Assembly (NCBI GenBank): GCA_900761995.1 | Contig: CAAFEY010000023.1 | Span: 62,001-126,000 of the forward strand | Source of the DNA: an uncultured Collinsella sp. | Lineage (GTDB): Bacteria; Actinomycetota; Coriobacteriia; Coriobacteriales; Coriobacteriaceae | Reading direction: 5' to 3' | DNA length: 64,000 bases | Shown here: one piece after another, positions 1 to 9,296 of the stretch | Layout of the letters: every line of letters begins with the position of its first letter | How positions within the stretch are numbered: the first letter of the stretch is position 1 | Translations under genes and position numbers: made by a program | Notes under the pieces: generated by a model | Told to the model about the DNA's origin: nothing | Databases searched by the model: none | The model's input: only the letters and a program-made list of their open reading frames with translations

Positions 1-1284
1 GCCATTGACGGAGATACGATCGTCGAAGTGGGCCCCGAGTGCGAGCTCAAGGCCAAGTACCCGGATGCCGAGTACGTCGACGCCCAGGGCAACCTCATCA
101 TGCCCGGACTCATCAATTGCCACACCCACATCTACTCGGGTCTGGCCCGCGGCCTTGCCATTAAGGGCTGCAACCCCACCAACTTCCTGGAGAATCTTGA
201 GCAGCAGTGGTGGAAGATCGACGACAACCTGACGCTCGACGGCACCAAGGCCAGCGCCTATGCCACGATTCTTGACTCCATCCGCGATGGCGTCACCACG
301 ATCTTCGATCACCATGCGAGCTTCTGCGAAATCCCGGGAAGCCTCTTTACCATTAAGGATGCAGCTCAGGAGCTGGGCATGCGTTCGTGCCTGTGCTACG
401 AGGTCTCCGACCGCCGCGGCCAGGAAAAATGCGACCAGGCCATTGCCGAGAACGCCGAGTTTGCCCAGTGGGCCGCCAAGGAGCGTCGCGATAACGACAA
501 CCACATGATCGCCGCCATGTTTGGCGGACATGCCACCTTTACGCTGTCGGACGAGACCATGGATAAGATGGCCGAGGCCAACAACGGCCTGACCGGCTTC
601 CACATCCATGTGTGCGAGGGCATGAATGACGTGTGGGACTCCCGCCTCAACCGCGGTGGCATCAGCCCCGTCGAGCGCCTGCTGCAGCACAATCTGCTGG
701 GTCCCGACACCATGCTCGGCCACTGCATCCACGTGACGCCTGCCGAGATGGATATCGTCAAGGAGTCCGGTACCTGGCTCGTCAACAACCCCGAATCCAA
801 TATGGGCAACGCCGTGGGCTGCGCCCCCGTGCTCGAGTTCTTCCGCCGCGGTATCCCCGTGTGCATGGGCACCGACGCCTACACCCACGATATGCTCGAG
901 AGCCTTAAGGTCTTCCTGATCATTCAGCGCCACAACGCCGCCATGCCCAACGTGGGCTGGTGCGAGGCCATGACCATGCTGTTCGAGAACAACGCCAAGA
1001 TGGCGAGCAAGTACTTCGATCGCAAGCTCGGCGTGCTCGAGGCCGGCGCTGCCGCCGATGTCATCGTCATGGACTACAAGCCCTTTACGCCGCTGAGCGA
1101 GGAGAATATCGACGGCCACATGCTCTTTGGCATGATGGGCAAAAACTGCCGCACCACCATCATCAACGGCCGCGTCCTGTACAAGGATCGTGAGTTCGTT
1201 GGGATTGATGAGGACAAGATCAACGCGTGGACCATGGCCGAGTCCAAGAAGCTCTGGAGCACGCTCAACGATCGCGTGTACTAA
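1..1284 (+). CDS. ssnA: SsnA-type aminohydrolase (5' end outside window)
   Basis: Amidohydrolase-superfamily enzyme of the SsnA group, which travels with selenium-dependent molybdenum hydroxylase genes and is expected to hydrolyse C-N bonds of purine-derived rings in the cytoplasm. The frame is open from base 1, so the true start lies upstream; 427 residues are visible. Metal-site motifs are present: NCHTHIYSG (HxH), HIHVCEG, LGHCIHV and GTDAYTHDM (late Asp). It lies 150 bp before ygfK on the same strand, as in known purine-degradation clusters. Family assignment is firm; the exact substrate is inferred from context. Confidence 0.88.
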   Translation, partial: AIDGDTIVEVGPECELKAKYPDAEYVDAQGNLIMPGLINCHTHIYSGLARGLAIKGCNPTNFLENLEQQWWKIDDNLTLDGTKASAYATILDSIRDGVTTIFDHHASFCEIPGSLFTIKDAAQELGMRSCLCYEVSDRRGQEKCDQAIAENAEFAQWAAKERRDNDNHMIAAMFGGHATFTLSDETMDKMAEANNGLTGFHIHVCEGMNDVWDSRLNRGGISPVERLLQHNLLGPDTMLGHCIHVTPAEMDIVKESGTWLVNNPESNMGNAVGCAPVLEFFRRGIPVCMGTDAYTHDMLESLKVFLIIQRHNAAMPNVGWCEAMTMLFENNAKMASKYFDRKLGVLEAGAAADVIVMDYKPFTPLSEENIDGHMLFGMMGKNCRTTIINGRVLYKDREFVGIDEDKINAWTMAESKKLWSTLNDRVY

Positions 1285-1301
1285 TTCCAATTGGAGATTC
1301 G

Positions 1302-1335
1302 CGCGCGTCGGATGTTTCGCCGCATCCGACGCGCG
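1302..1335 (+). other. 13-bp perfect hairpin in the ssnA-ygfK gap
   Basis: CGCGCGTCGGATG (1302-1314) and its exact complement (1323-1335) enclose an 8-nt loop. No T-tract follows, so it looks more like an mRNA-processing or stabilising hairpin than an intrinsic terminator. The rest of the 150-bp gap shows nothing else clear apart from the ygfK ribosome-binding site GAGAGGAG at 1421-1428. Confidence 0.6.
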
Positions 1336-1434
1336 TATAGGCGGCCTCCGCGGGGTCGCCGGCGCTGTGCTAGCGCTACACCGTATTTGCGCCCGTCGCG
1401 CGGTCTCGCCGGGCGTTACAGAGAGGAGCTCACT

Positions 1435-4434
1435 ATGAGCGACATCATGAGGCCGATCCCGTTTTCGCAGCTGATGAACTGGATCATCGAGGAGCACAAG
1501 ACCCAGGACGCCATCTTTGGCGTGCGTAAGATGGTCACGACCAACCAGGAGGGTGCGCTTCCCATTTTTGACGAGCGCATCGAGACTCCGTTTGGCCCGG
1601 CTGCCGGTCCCAATACGCAGCTGGCCCAGAACATCGTGGCCTCTTATGTGGCCGGTTCTCGCTTCTTTGAGCTCAAGACCGTCCAGGTTATGGACGGCGA
1701 GGAGCTCTCCAAGTGCGTGAACAAGCCCTGCATCGTGGCGCAGGACGAGTGCTACAACTGCGAGTGGTCGACCGAGCTCGAGGTTCCGCAGGCCTTTGCC
1801 GAGTACGTGAAGGCATGGTTTGCCTGCCACCTGATCGCTCGCGAGTACGGTCTGGGCAGCCCGGACGGCTTTGTCTTCAACATGTCGGTGGGCTATGACC
1901 TGGAGGGCATTAAGAGCCCCAAGGTCGACGCCTACATCGAGGGCATGAAGGATGCCAGCGGCTCCGACGTCTGGAACGAGTGCCGCACGTGGGCGTTCGC
2001 CAACCTGGACAAGTTTGAGCATGTCGACGCCGCGTTTGTCGAGTCCATCCCGGCACGCGTCTCCAACTCCATCACCGAGTCTACCCTGCACGGCTGCCCG
2101 CCCGCCGAGATCGAGCGCATTGCGACCTACCTCATCACCGAGAAGGGCCTCAATACCTACATCAAGTGCAACCCCACGCTGCTGGGCTATGAGTTTGCCC
2201 GCCAGCGTCTGAACGAGCTGGGCTTTGACTACATCGTCTTCGACGATACGCACTTCCGCGAGGACCTGCAGTGGGCTGACGCCGTGCCCATGTTCGAGCG
2301 CCTGATTGCCCTGTGCGCCGAGCGCGGCCTGGAGTTTGGCGTCAAGCTGACCAACACGTTCCCCGTCGACGTGACGAGAAACGAGCTGCCCTCCACCGAG
2401 ATGTACATGTCCGGCCGTTCGCTGTTCTCGCTGACCATCGAGGCTGCCCGCCGCATTACCGAGCAGTTTGATGGCAAGCTGCGCATCAGCTACTCCGGCG
2501 GCGCCACGGTCTACAACATCCGTGCTCTGTACGATGCCGGCATTTGGCCCGTCACCCTGGCGACCGACGTGCTCAAACCCGGCGGTTACGAGCGCTTTAG
2601 CCAGATGGCCGGCGAGTTTACCGACCTGGATGGCAAGCCGTTTGAGGGCGTCTCTCTCGAGGCCGTGACTGCGATCCAGGCCGACTCGCTCACCAACCCG
2701 CTCTACAAGAAGCCGCTGCGCCCGCTGCCCGACCGCAAGGTCGCCGGCAAGAGCCCGCTTTCCGACTGCTTTACCACGCCGTGCCGCACGAGCTGCCCTA
2801 TCCAGCAGGACATTCCCGCCTACCTGGCGGCTGTTGACGAGGGCCGCTACGAGGACGCACTCAACATTATCATCGAGCGCAACGCCCTGCCGTTCATTAC
2901 CGGCACCATCTGCCCGCATCCCTGCGGCCGTGCCTGCGAGCGTGCATTCTACGAGCCCGAGGGCGCCCGGATTCGCGCCAGCAAGCTCAAGGCCGCCCGC
3001 GAGGCCATGACGGCCGTGTTGCCCAAGCTGCGCACCCAGGCCATCGCCAACGACGGTGAGCGCAACGTTGCCGTTATCGGCGGCGGCCCGGCTGGTCTGG
3101 CGACGGCATTCTTCCTGACGCGTGCCGGCGTGCCCGTCACCATCTTCGAGGCCCGCGATTCGCTCGGCGGCGTGGTCCGTCACGTCATCCCCGAGTTCCG
3201 CATTGCGAACGACGATATCTCCCACGATACCGAGCTCTGCCTGGCCTTTGGCGCCAAGGTGCAGCTCAATGCTCGCGTGGAGTCCATCGACGAGCTCAAG
3301 TCCCAGGGCTTTACTGACGTGGTCGTGGCCACCGGTGCCTGGATGCCCGGCTCTGCGGGCCTGGGCGAGGGTGCCGAGCTCGACGTGCTGGAGTTCCTCG
3401 AGGCCGCCAAGAAGGGCGAGAAACTCGAGCTGGGCGAGGACGTCGTGGTCATTGGCGCCGGCAACACCGCCATGGACGCGGCCCGCGTGGCCAAGCGCCT
3501 GGCTGGCGTGAAGAACGTGCGCCTGGTGTATCGCCGCACCAAGAAGCAGATGCCCGCCGACGAGGAAGAGCTCGATCTTGCTGTTGCCGACGGCGTTGAG
3601 TTCTGCGAGCTGCTGGCGCCCAAGGCGCTCAACGGCGCCGTGCTGACCTGCGACGTCATGGAGCTTGGCGAGCCGGATGCAAGCGGCCGTCGCAGCCCCG
3701 TCGCCACGGGCGAGACCGTCGAGCTTCCCGCCACCACGGTGATCTGCGCCGTGGGCGAGGGTATCGATGCCAGCCTGTACGACGCCGTGGGCGTTGAGCA
3801 CGACCGTCGCGGCCGCCTTGCCGCCACCTCCACCGGCGTCGAGGGCGTCTGGGCTGCGGGCGACTGCCGCCGCGGTCCTGCCACCGTGGTCGAGGCTATT
3901 GCCGATGCCGCCGAGGTCGCCCGTGCCATCGCCGGCGTGGACTTTAACAAGTACGCCGACTGCAACGAGCAGGCCGGCCGCGAGGACACCTGCTACGAGC
4001 GCAAGGGGTCGCTGTGCCGCGACAAGCGCAATTGCACCAAGACCCGCTGCCTGGGCTGCGGCTCGGTGTGCGAGGTCTGCTGCGACGTGTGCCCCAACCG
4101 CGCCAACGTGGCAATTAAGGTGCCGGGCCTGGCCAAGCATCAGGTCGTCCATGTCGACGGCATGTGCAACGAGTGCGGCAACTGCGCCGTGTTCTGCCCC
4201 TACCAGGAGGGTCGTCCCTACAAGGACAAGCTCACCCTGTTCTGGAGCGAGGAGGACATGGAGAACTCCGAGAACGAGGGCTTCCTGGCCGTGGACGAGG
4301 ACCACTTTAAGGTTCGCGTCGCCGGCACGGTTCGCACCGTCTTGGTCGATGCCGTCAACACCGGTCTGCCCGAGGCCGTCCGCCTGACCATCAAGGCCGT
4401 GCGCGACAGCTATCCGTATCTCCTTAAGAAATAG
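1435..4434 (+). CDS. ygfK: YgfK-type FAD/Fe-S oxidoreductase
   Basis: 999-residue oxidoreductase of the YgfK family (named 'putative selenate reductase subunit'), thought to move electrons in urate/purine reduction or hydroxylation. An N-terminal dihydropyrimidine-dehydrogenase-like part spans about residues 1-430. A cysteine-rich linker follows (CRTSCPIQ, near 450), then a FAD/NAD glutamate-synthase-like module with VAVIGGGPAG (about 545) and VVVIGAGNTAMD (about 670). Two C-terminal 4Fe-4S clusters are CLGCGSVCEVCCDVCP and CNECGNCAVFCP. The start at 1435 is chosen because GAGAGGAG lies 6 nt upstream and the family's MSDIMRPIPF-like N-terminus begins here; the open frame extends 48 codons upstream without a ribosome-binding site. 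Confidence 0.9.
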   Translation: MSDIMRPIPFSQLMNWIIEEHKTQDAIFGVRKMVTTNQEGALPIFDERIETPFGPAAGPNTQLAQNIVASYVAGSRFFELKTVQVMDGEELSKCVNKPCIVAQDECYNCEWSTELEVPQAFAEYVKAWFACHLIAREYGLGSPDGFVFNMSVGYDLEGIKSPKVDAYIEGMKDASGSDVWNECRTWAFANLDKFEHVDAAFVESIPARVSNSITESTLHGCPPAEIERIATYLITEKGLNTYIKCNPTLLGYEFARQRLNELGFDYIVFDDTHFREDLQWADAVPMFERLIALCAERGLEFGVKLTNTFPVDVTRNELPSTEMYMSGRSLFSLTIEAARRITEQFDGKLRISYSGGATVYNIRALYDAGIWPVTLATDVLKPGGYERFSQMAGEFTDLDGKPFEGVSLEAVTAIQADSLTNPLYKKPLRPLPDRKVAGKSPLSDCFTTPCRTSCPIQQDIPAYLAAVDEGRYEDALNIIIERNALPFITGTICPHPCGRACERAFYEPEGARIRASKLKAAREAMTAVLPKLRTQAIANDGERNVAVIGGGPAGLATAFFLTRAGVPVTIFEARDSLGGVVRHVIPEFRIANDDISHDTELCLAFGAKVQLNARVESIDELKSQGFTDVVVATGAWMPGSAGLGEGAELDVLEFLEAAKKGEKLELGEDVVVIGAGNTAMDAARVAKRLAGVKNVRLVYRRTKKQMPADEEELDLAVADGVEFCELLAPKALNGAVLTCDVMELGEPDASGRRSPVATGETVELPATTVICAVGEGIDASLYDAVGVEHDRRGRLAATSTGVEGVWAAGDCRRGPATVVEAIADAAEVARAIAGVDFNKYADCNEQAGREDTCYERKGSLCRDKRNCTKTRCLGCGSVCEVCCDVCPNRANVAIKVPGLAKHQVVHVDGMCNECGNCAVFCPYQEGRPYKDKLTLFWSEEDMENSENEGFLAVDEDHFKVRVAGTVRTVLVDAVNTGLPEAVRLTIKAVRDSYPYLLKK

Positions 4435-4445
4435 GCGAGTCTCTT

Positions 4446-4925
4446 ATGGCCAAATCCATTCAACATAACGTGGCCTACGTTGCCTGCGGAAGCGGTTGCG
4501 CCTCCGCAGGCGGCGACGCCCGCTGCAGCGAAGGCTGCATTGGCTGTGGCGCCTGTGTCGCGGCCTGCCCCCGCGGTGCCATTGCGCTGGTCGATGGCAT
4601 CGCCCGCGTGGATCGCTCCAAGTGCACGGGCTGTGGCCTGTGCGGCATGGCGTGCCCGCAGCGCGTGATTGCCTTCGTTCCCGGCTACCAGAACATTCTG
4701 GTGCGCTGCAACAACACCGACAAGGGCGCCATTGCGCGCAAGATCTGCGACACGAGCTGCATCGGTTGCGGCATGTGCGCCAAAAAGTGCCCTGCCGGCG
4801 CTATTCGCATCGAGGACAACTGCGCCCATATCGACGGCGTGGACTGCCTATCGTGCGGCATGTGCGCCGTCGTCTGCCCGCATGGCGCCATTCACGACCG
4901 CACCGGCATCGCCGCCGGCGTGTAG
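4446..4925 (+). CDS. polyferredoxin, 4Fe-4S electron carrier
   Basis: A 159-residue iron-sulfur protein with cysteine clusters CIGCGACVAACP, CTGCGLCGMACP, CIGCGMCAKKCP and CLSCGMCAVVCP, enough for about four 4Fe-4S clusters. The spacing resembles RnfB-like ferredoxins. It sits 11 bp after ygfK and 12 bp before xdhD, so it probably shuttles electrons between the hydroxylase and the YgfK oxidoreductase (inference). It has no signal peptide or membrane segment. No gene name is assigned because polyferredoxins of this kind are not reliably distinguished by sequence alone. Confidence 0.85.
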   Translation: MAKSIQHNVAYVACGSGCASAGGDARCSEGCIGCGACVAACPRGAIALVDGIARVDRSKCTGCGLCGMACPQRVIAFVPGYQNILVRCNNTDKGAIARKICDTSCIGCGMCAKKCPAGAIRIEDNCAHIDGVDCLSCGMCAVVCPHGAIHDRTGIAAGV

Positions 4926-4937
4926 AAGGGAATCACC

Positions 4938-7715
4938 ATGGCACAGGAATTCACTTTTACCGTTAACGGCGTCGAGCACACGACGACCCAAAACAAGCCG
5001 CTGCTGCGCTACCTGCGCGACGACCTGCATATCCATTCCGCCAAGGACGGCTGCTCCGAGGGCGCCTGCGGTACCTGCACCATCCATGTGGACGGTGCGG
5101 CCGTCAAGGCCTGCGTGCTGACCACCGCCCTTGCCGCCGGCCGTAACATCGTGACCGTCGAGGGCCTGCCCCGGGACGTTCGCGAGGCCTTTGTGTACGC
5201 CTTTGGCGCCGTGGGCGCCGTGCAGTGCGGTTTTTGCATCCCGGGTATGGTCATGGCGGGTGCAGCGCTCATCGCCGAGGATCCCGAACCCACCGAGGAG
5301 CAGATCAAGTACGCCATTCGCGGCAACATCTGCCGCTGCACCGGCTACAAGAAGATCATCGAGGGCATCTCGCTGGCCGCTGCGGTGCTCCGCGGCGAAA
5401 AGCAGATCGACGAGGATCTGGAGCGCGGCGACAACTACGGCGTGGGCAAGCGCGCCTTCCGTATCGACGTGCGCAAGAAGGTGCTCGGCGAGGGCAAGTA
5501 TCCCGACGACATCGACGAGTCCGATCAGCCGGGCTTGACCTATGCCAGCGCCGTGCGCTCCAAGTATCCGCGCGCCCGCGTGCTCTCCATCGATACCTCC
5601 AAGGCCGAGGCCCTGCCCGGTGTGGTGGGCATCCTGCGCGCCGAGGACGTGCCGGTCAACCAGGTCGGCCACCTTATCCAGGACTGGGACGTCATGATCG
5701 CCCAGGGCGATATCACCCGCTGCGTGGGTGACGCCATCGTGCTGGTGGTTGCCGAGGACGAGGCGACGCTCGAGAAGGCCAAGAAGCTCGTCAGGATCGA
5801 TTACGAGCCGCTGGAGCCCGTGCGTAACATTGTCGAGGCCAAGGCTGCCGACGCCCCGCGCCTGCACGACAGCTTCTTTGCCTTTGGCAACACGGTGGAG
5901 CTCAAGGACAACGTGTGTCAGAGCCGTCACGTGACGCGCGGCGACGCCGCCAAGGCGCTGGCAGAGAGCGCGTTCACCGTGACGCAGCGCTTTACCACGC
6001 CCTTTACCGAGCATGCCTTCTTGGAGCCCGAGTGCGCCGTTGCCTTCCCGTACAAGAACGGCGTCAAGGTGCAGTCGACCGACCAGGGTGCTTACGACAC
6101 GCGCAAAGAGTGCGCCCACATGTTTGGCTGGGACAACGAGCCCGAGCGCGTGGTCGTCGAGACCATGCTCGTGGGCGGCGGCTTTGGCGGTAAGGAGGAC
6201 GTTTCGGTCCAGCACCTGGCCGCGCTCGCCGCATATAAGTTCCAGCGTCCTGTGAAGTGCAAGCTCACGCGTGCCGAGTCGCTCGCGTTCCATCCCAAGC
6301 GCCACGCCATGGACGGCACCTTTACGCTGGGCTGCGACGCCGAGGGCAACTTTACCGGCCTGGACTGCGAGATCAACTTTGATACCGGCGCCTACGCTTC
6401 GCTGTGCGGCCCGGTGCTCGAGCGCGCCTGCACGCATGCCGTCGGCCCCTACAAGTACCAGAACACCGACATCCGCGGCTTCGGCTACTACACTAACAAC
6501 CCGCCTGCCGGCGCGTACCGTGGCTTTGGCGTTTGCCAGTCCGAGTTTGCACTCGAGAGCCTGATCGACCTACTGGCCGAGAAGGTCGGCCTGGATCCGT
6601 GGGAGATCCGCTACCGTAACGCCATCGAGCCGGGCGAGGTTTTGCCCAACGGCCAGATCGCCGATTGCTCCACGGCGCTTAAGGAGACGCTGCTCGAGGT
6701 CAAGGATGCCTATTACGCGCATCCCGGACACGCCGGTATCGCCTGCGCCATGAAGAACGCCGGCGTGGGCGTGGGCCTGCCCGATGCCGGCCGCTGCAAG
6801 ATTCGCGTCGAGAACGGCGTGGCCGTGGTCTACGCCGCCACGTCCGACATCGGCCAGGGCTGCAACACGGTCTTTTTGCAGGACGTTGCCGAGGCATGCG
6901 GTCTGCCGCTGGGCTGCATTGCCAATGGCGAGTGCTCCACCGAGAACGCTCCCGACTCCGGCACCACGTCTGGCTCGCGCCAGACGGTCGTGACCGGCGA
7001 GGCCGTGCGCGGTGCCGCCTTCCTGCTGCGCGATGCCATGCTTGACATCGAGGCCGGCAAGCCTGCGCCCGCCGCTCCGGTGAGCGCGCATGGCGACGGC
7101 GTCAAGATCGAGTACGACGACGGTCGCGCCTACCAGCTGCGCACACAGGAACTCGTCGCCGGCCAGGGTATGCATCCTCAGGACCCTGCGGCCACCATCA
7201 AGGCGCTCGAGGGATGCGAGTTTGGCTACGTGTATCTGGAGCCGACCGACAAGCTGGGCGCCGATGTTCCCAACCCCAAGAGCCACATCTGCTACGGTTT
7301 TGCCACACATGTGGTCATTCTGGATGATGACGGCCGCGTGAGCGAGGTCTATGCCGCACACGATTCCGGCAAGGTGGTCAACCCCATCTCCATCCAGGGT
7401 CAGATCGAAGGTGGCGTGCTCATGGGTATGGGCTATGCGCTGACCGAGGACTGGCTGCTCAAGGACTGCGTACCCCAGGCAAGGTACGGCACGCTCGGGC
7501 TGTTCCGTGCGCCCGAGATTCCGGATATCCACGCCATCTACGTGGAGAAGGACGAGCTGCTGCCCGTGGCATACGGCGGCAAGGGCATTGGAGAGATCGC
7601 AACGATCCCCACGGCGCCCGCCGTGCAGAACGCCTACCGCGCATTCGACGGCAAGCTGCGTCCGGATCTGCCCATGGTGGATACGCCGTACAGCCGCGCT
7701 CGTCACCGCGGGTAG
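4938..7715 (+). CDS. xdhD: selenium-dependent xanthine/hypoxanthine dehydrogenase-like hydroxylase
   Basis: 925-residue molybdenum hydroxylase of the XdhD type. The N-terminus has two 2Fe-2S sites (CSEGACGTC near residue 39; CGFC near 97 with CRC near 132). The molybdopterin part follows directly, with GGGFGGKED, AYRGFGVCQSE, GTTSGSRQ and the late GKGIGE motif whose Glu matches the catalytic base of xanthine oxidases. There is no FAD domain, as expected for XdhD, so electrons must leave through partners such as the adjacent ferredoxin and YgfK. AAGGGA precedes the ATG. Hydroxylation of hypoxanthine or another purine is inferred from family and neighbours. Confidence 0.9.
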   Translation: MAQEFTFTVNGVEHTTTQNKPLLRYLRDDLHIHSAKDGCSEGACGTCTIHVDGAAVKACVLTTALAAGRNIVTVEGLPRDVREAFVYAFGAVGAVQCGFCIPGMVMAGAALIAEDPEPTEEQIKYAIRGNICRCTGYKKIIEGISLAAAVLRGEKQIDEDLERGDNYGVGKRAFRIDVRKKVLGEGKYPDDIDESDQPGLTYASAVRSKYPRARVLSIDTSKAEALPGVVGILRAEDVPVNQVGHLIQDWDVMIAQGDITRCVGDAIVLVVAEDEATLEKAKKLVRIDYEPLEPVRNIVEAKAADAPRLHDSFFAFGNTVELKDNVCQSRHVTRGDAAKALAESAFTVTQRFTTPFTEHAFLEPECAVAFPYKNGVKVQSTDQGAYDTRKECAHMFGWDNEPERVVVETMLVGGGFGGKEDVSVQHLAALAAYKFQRPVKCKLTRAESLAFHPKRHAMDGTFTLGCDAEGNFTGLDCEINFDTGAYASLCGPVLERACTHAVGPYKYQNTDIRGFGYYTNNPPAGAYRGFGVCQSEFALESLIDLLAEKVGLDPWEIRYRNAIEPGEVLPNGQIADCSTALKETLLEVKDAYYAHPGHAGIACAMKNAGVGVGLPDAGRCKIRVENGVAVVYAATSDIGQGCNTVFLQDVAEACGLPLGCIANGECSTENAPDSGTTSGSRQTVVTGEAVRGAAFLLRDAMLDIEAGKPAPAAPVSAHGDGVKIEYDDGRAYQLRTQELVAGQGMHPQDPAATIKALEGCEFGYVYLEPTDKLGADVPNPKSHICYGFATHVVILDDDGRVSEVYAAHDSGKVVNPISIQGQIEGGVLMGMGYALTEDWLLKDCVPQARYGTLGLFRAPEIPDIHAIYVEKDELLPVAYGGKGIGEIATIPTAPAVQNAYRAFDGKLRPDLPMVDTPYSRARHRG

Positions 7716-7783
7716 AGTAGAGCGCGGACGACCATTGCTGACTGCCGTCTGCGCTTGCCATCAACTGTATAAGCTGCGCCTTT

Positions 7784-7819
7784 GGCCCCGGCTCCATCGC
7801 GAGCCGGGGCCTTTTGTTT
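7784..7819 (+). terminator. intrinsic terminator of the ssnA-xdhD operon
   Basis: GGCCCCGGCT and AGCCGGGGCC form a perfect 10-bp stem with an 8-nt loop, followed by TTTTGTTT. It lies 68 bp after the xdhD stop codon. Confidence 0.85.
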
Positions 7820-7834
7820 GGAGCGCCTCCGCAT

Positions 7835-8056
7835 GCGGAAGCTGCGTCCCAGATTTCGGCTCCAGAATGGGATGCGCTTTCCGGAACGGGCCTCAAGCGG
7901 AAACTGCGTCCCGGAATTGGCGCTCAGAATGGGATGCGCTTTCCGGATCGGCCTTCAAGCGGAAAGCGCATCCCATTTTGAGCACTCAATCTGGGACATG
8001 GTTTTCGCGGGTGCTGCCAACCGGAAAGTGTGTCCCGGTTTGGCAGGCAGACGGGC
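7835..8056. repeat. array A: 62-bp tandem palindromic repeats
   Basis: Units start at 7835, 7897, 7959 and 8021, exactly 62 bp apart. Each opens with GCGGAAactGCGTCCC (the last with CCGG). A 14-bp variable part, a GGGATGCGCTTTCC-like arm complementary to the opening arm, and a spacer ending in CAA follow. The fourth unit decays. 62 is not a multiple of three and no ORF uses the region. A matching array lies on the other side of the neighbouring gene. Confidence 0.85.
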
Positions 8057-8072
8057 ATAAGCTCAGCAGCCC

Positions 8073-9071
8073 CTACAGCTCAATATCGTTGAGCCATGTC
8101 GGGAGCATGGTCTGGCGGATGCCTGCCGTCTGTAGCTTTTTCGCGAGCATTCCTGCCGAGCGGACCTCGTTCATGGTAAAACGCAGCAGAGGGTGACCGT
8201 AGAGCGACAAGTGCGCCTCGCGCTGTCGTTCGGCAACGAGTGCCTCGGCGGTGGTGCGTCCGGCCAGCATGGTTTGGTCGGTATATTTGATGAGTCCGTC
8301 GAGCTCGCCCAGTGTGAGTTCCCGCGCCTGGCGTTCCCAGGCAAAGTCCGTTCGTATGGGCTTGGCCGAATCGAAGGGGTCCGTCAGCTCGTATTGAAGC
8401 CAGTCGGGTGCAAAGCCCGTCTCGATCATGACGGCTCGGGCGACCGATTCCCCGCCGCTCTCGGCGCGGGCGTCGGCATATCGAAGCGTTGCGAGAGCCG
8501 TACGAATCGCGCGACCATTGCGGGCGGTCGCTCGTTGTTCGACGGCTTCCATCAACTGCTCTCGCGTAAGGCCGAGCTTTGAGATCGCCGAATCGGCAAT
8601 GGGCATGCCGTCGGCAAAACCAGTTTGCAGCAGGCAATCTGTAACCGTTTGGATGGGCGGCGTTACCGATATGCCGGATAGACGGATTGCTCCGGCCGGC
8701 TCAATCTGGTGCCGCTGAATATGTACGCCCGGACGAGCCGATGGCTTTGTCGAGCTGCAAACATGCACGACATTCAGGTGTCGCCACGAGACCTCGAGCC
8801 CCAACAGGCAGGCGGCCGAAAACGAGCAGAACGTCCAATCGGGGTGGATAATCGCAAGGGCGCGAATAATCTCGCAATGACGCTGCGTCCGGTTGAGCTC
8901 ATCCCAGCGCATTTTGCGCGCGAACAGCCCCGGCATGGGGGAGACGACCATGTCGCCGGTGCGCCGAAGGAGCGCTTTTCGGATCGCCGCGCTCGGGGGA
9001 ATCAGACAGCGCCCCTCTTGTTCGGCTTGGGTTAGCAGCTGGTCGATGAGTTGGTCATTGCAATGGGTCAT
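8073..9071 (-). CDS. AbiEi-like protein with a C-terminal Vsr/DUF559-like nuclease region
   Basis: 332-residue cytoplasmic protein. The N-terminal 150 residues look like the AbiEi antitoxin fold: a winged-helix-like start, then a segment carrying FSAACLLGLE and VHIQRH. The C-terminal part carries GGESVARAVMIE, RTDFAWE and LGELDGLIKY, an E...D...ExDGxxK arrangement like PD-(D/E)xK nucleases of the DUF559/Vsr group. AAAGGAGG precedes the ATG. No separate AbiEii toxin gene is adjacent. It stands alone between two arrays of 62-bp palindromic repeats. Proteins like this are common in Actinobacteria and poorly characterised. Function is unproven; a role in defence or repeat mobilisation is speculation. 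Confidence 0.6.
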   Translation of the reverse strand: MTHCNDQLIDQLLTQAEQEGRCLIPPSAAIRKALLRRTGDMVVSPMPGLFARKMRWDELNRTQRHCEIIRALAIIHPDWTFCSFSAACLLGLEVSWRHLNVVHVCSSTKPSARPGVHIQRHQIEPAGAIRLSGISVTPPIQTVTDCLLQTGFADGMPIADSAISKLGLTREQLMEAVEQRATARNGRAIRTALATLRYADARAESGGESVARAVMIETGFAPDWLQYELTDPFDSAKPIRTDFAWERQARELTLGELDGLIKYTDQTMLAGRTTAEALVAERQREAHLSLYGHPLLRFTMNEVRSAGMLAKKLQTAGIRQTMLPTWLNDIEL

Positions 9072-9296
9072 GAGCTACCGCCTCCTTTTGGGTGGCAAAA
9101 ACGTATCAGCCGGAACTTGCCGCTCAGCTGACCAAAAGCTGACCAAAATCTAACCATGCAGGTAGATGACCTGCTTTTGGCGTCATTTTTTGAAGCTGAA
9201 TCGGTGGGCGGTAATCGGCGACCGTGAACGGTAGCGAGTTATGAAGACTGGGTAAGTTTCGGGACGTGTACTTTTTCGAAAAACGGTAGTCTCTCC

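Noticed and set aside
4848..6437. 529-aa minus-strand ORF
   Set aside because: Antisense shadow of xdhD with repetitive His/Leu/Gly/Val composition and no recognisable domain.
1..7715. Selenocysteine (in-frame TGA) in the hydroxylase genes
   Set aside because: No in-frame TGA interrupts these frames. This enzyme class uses a labile selenium cofactor, not selenocysteine.
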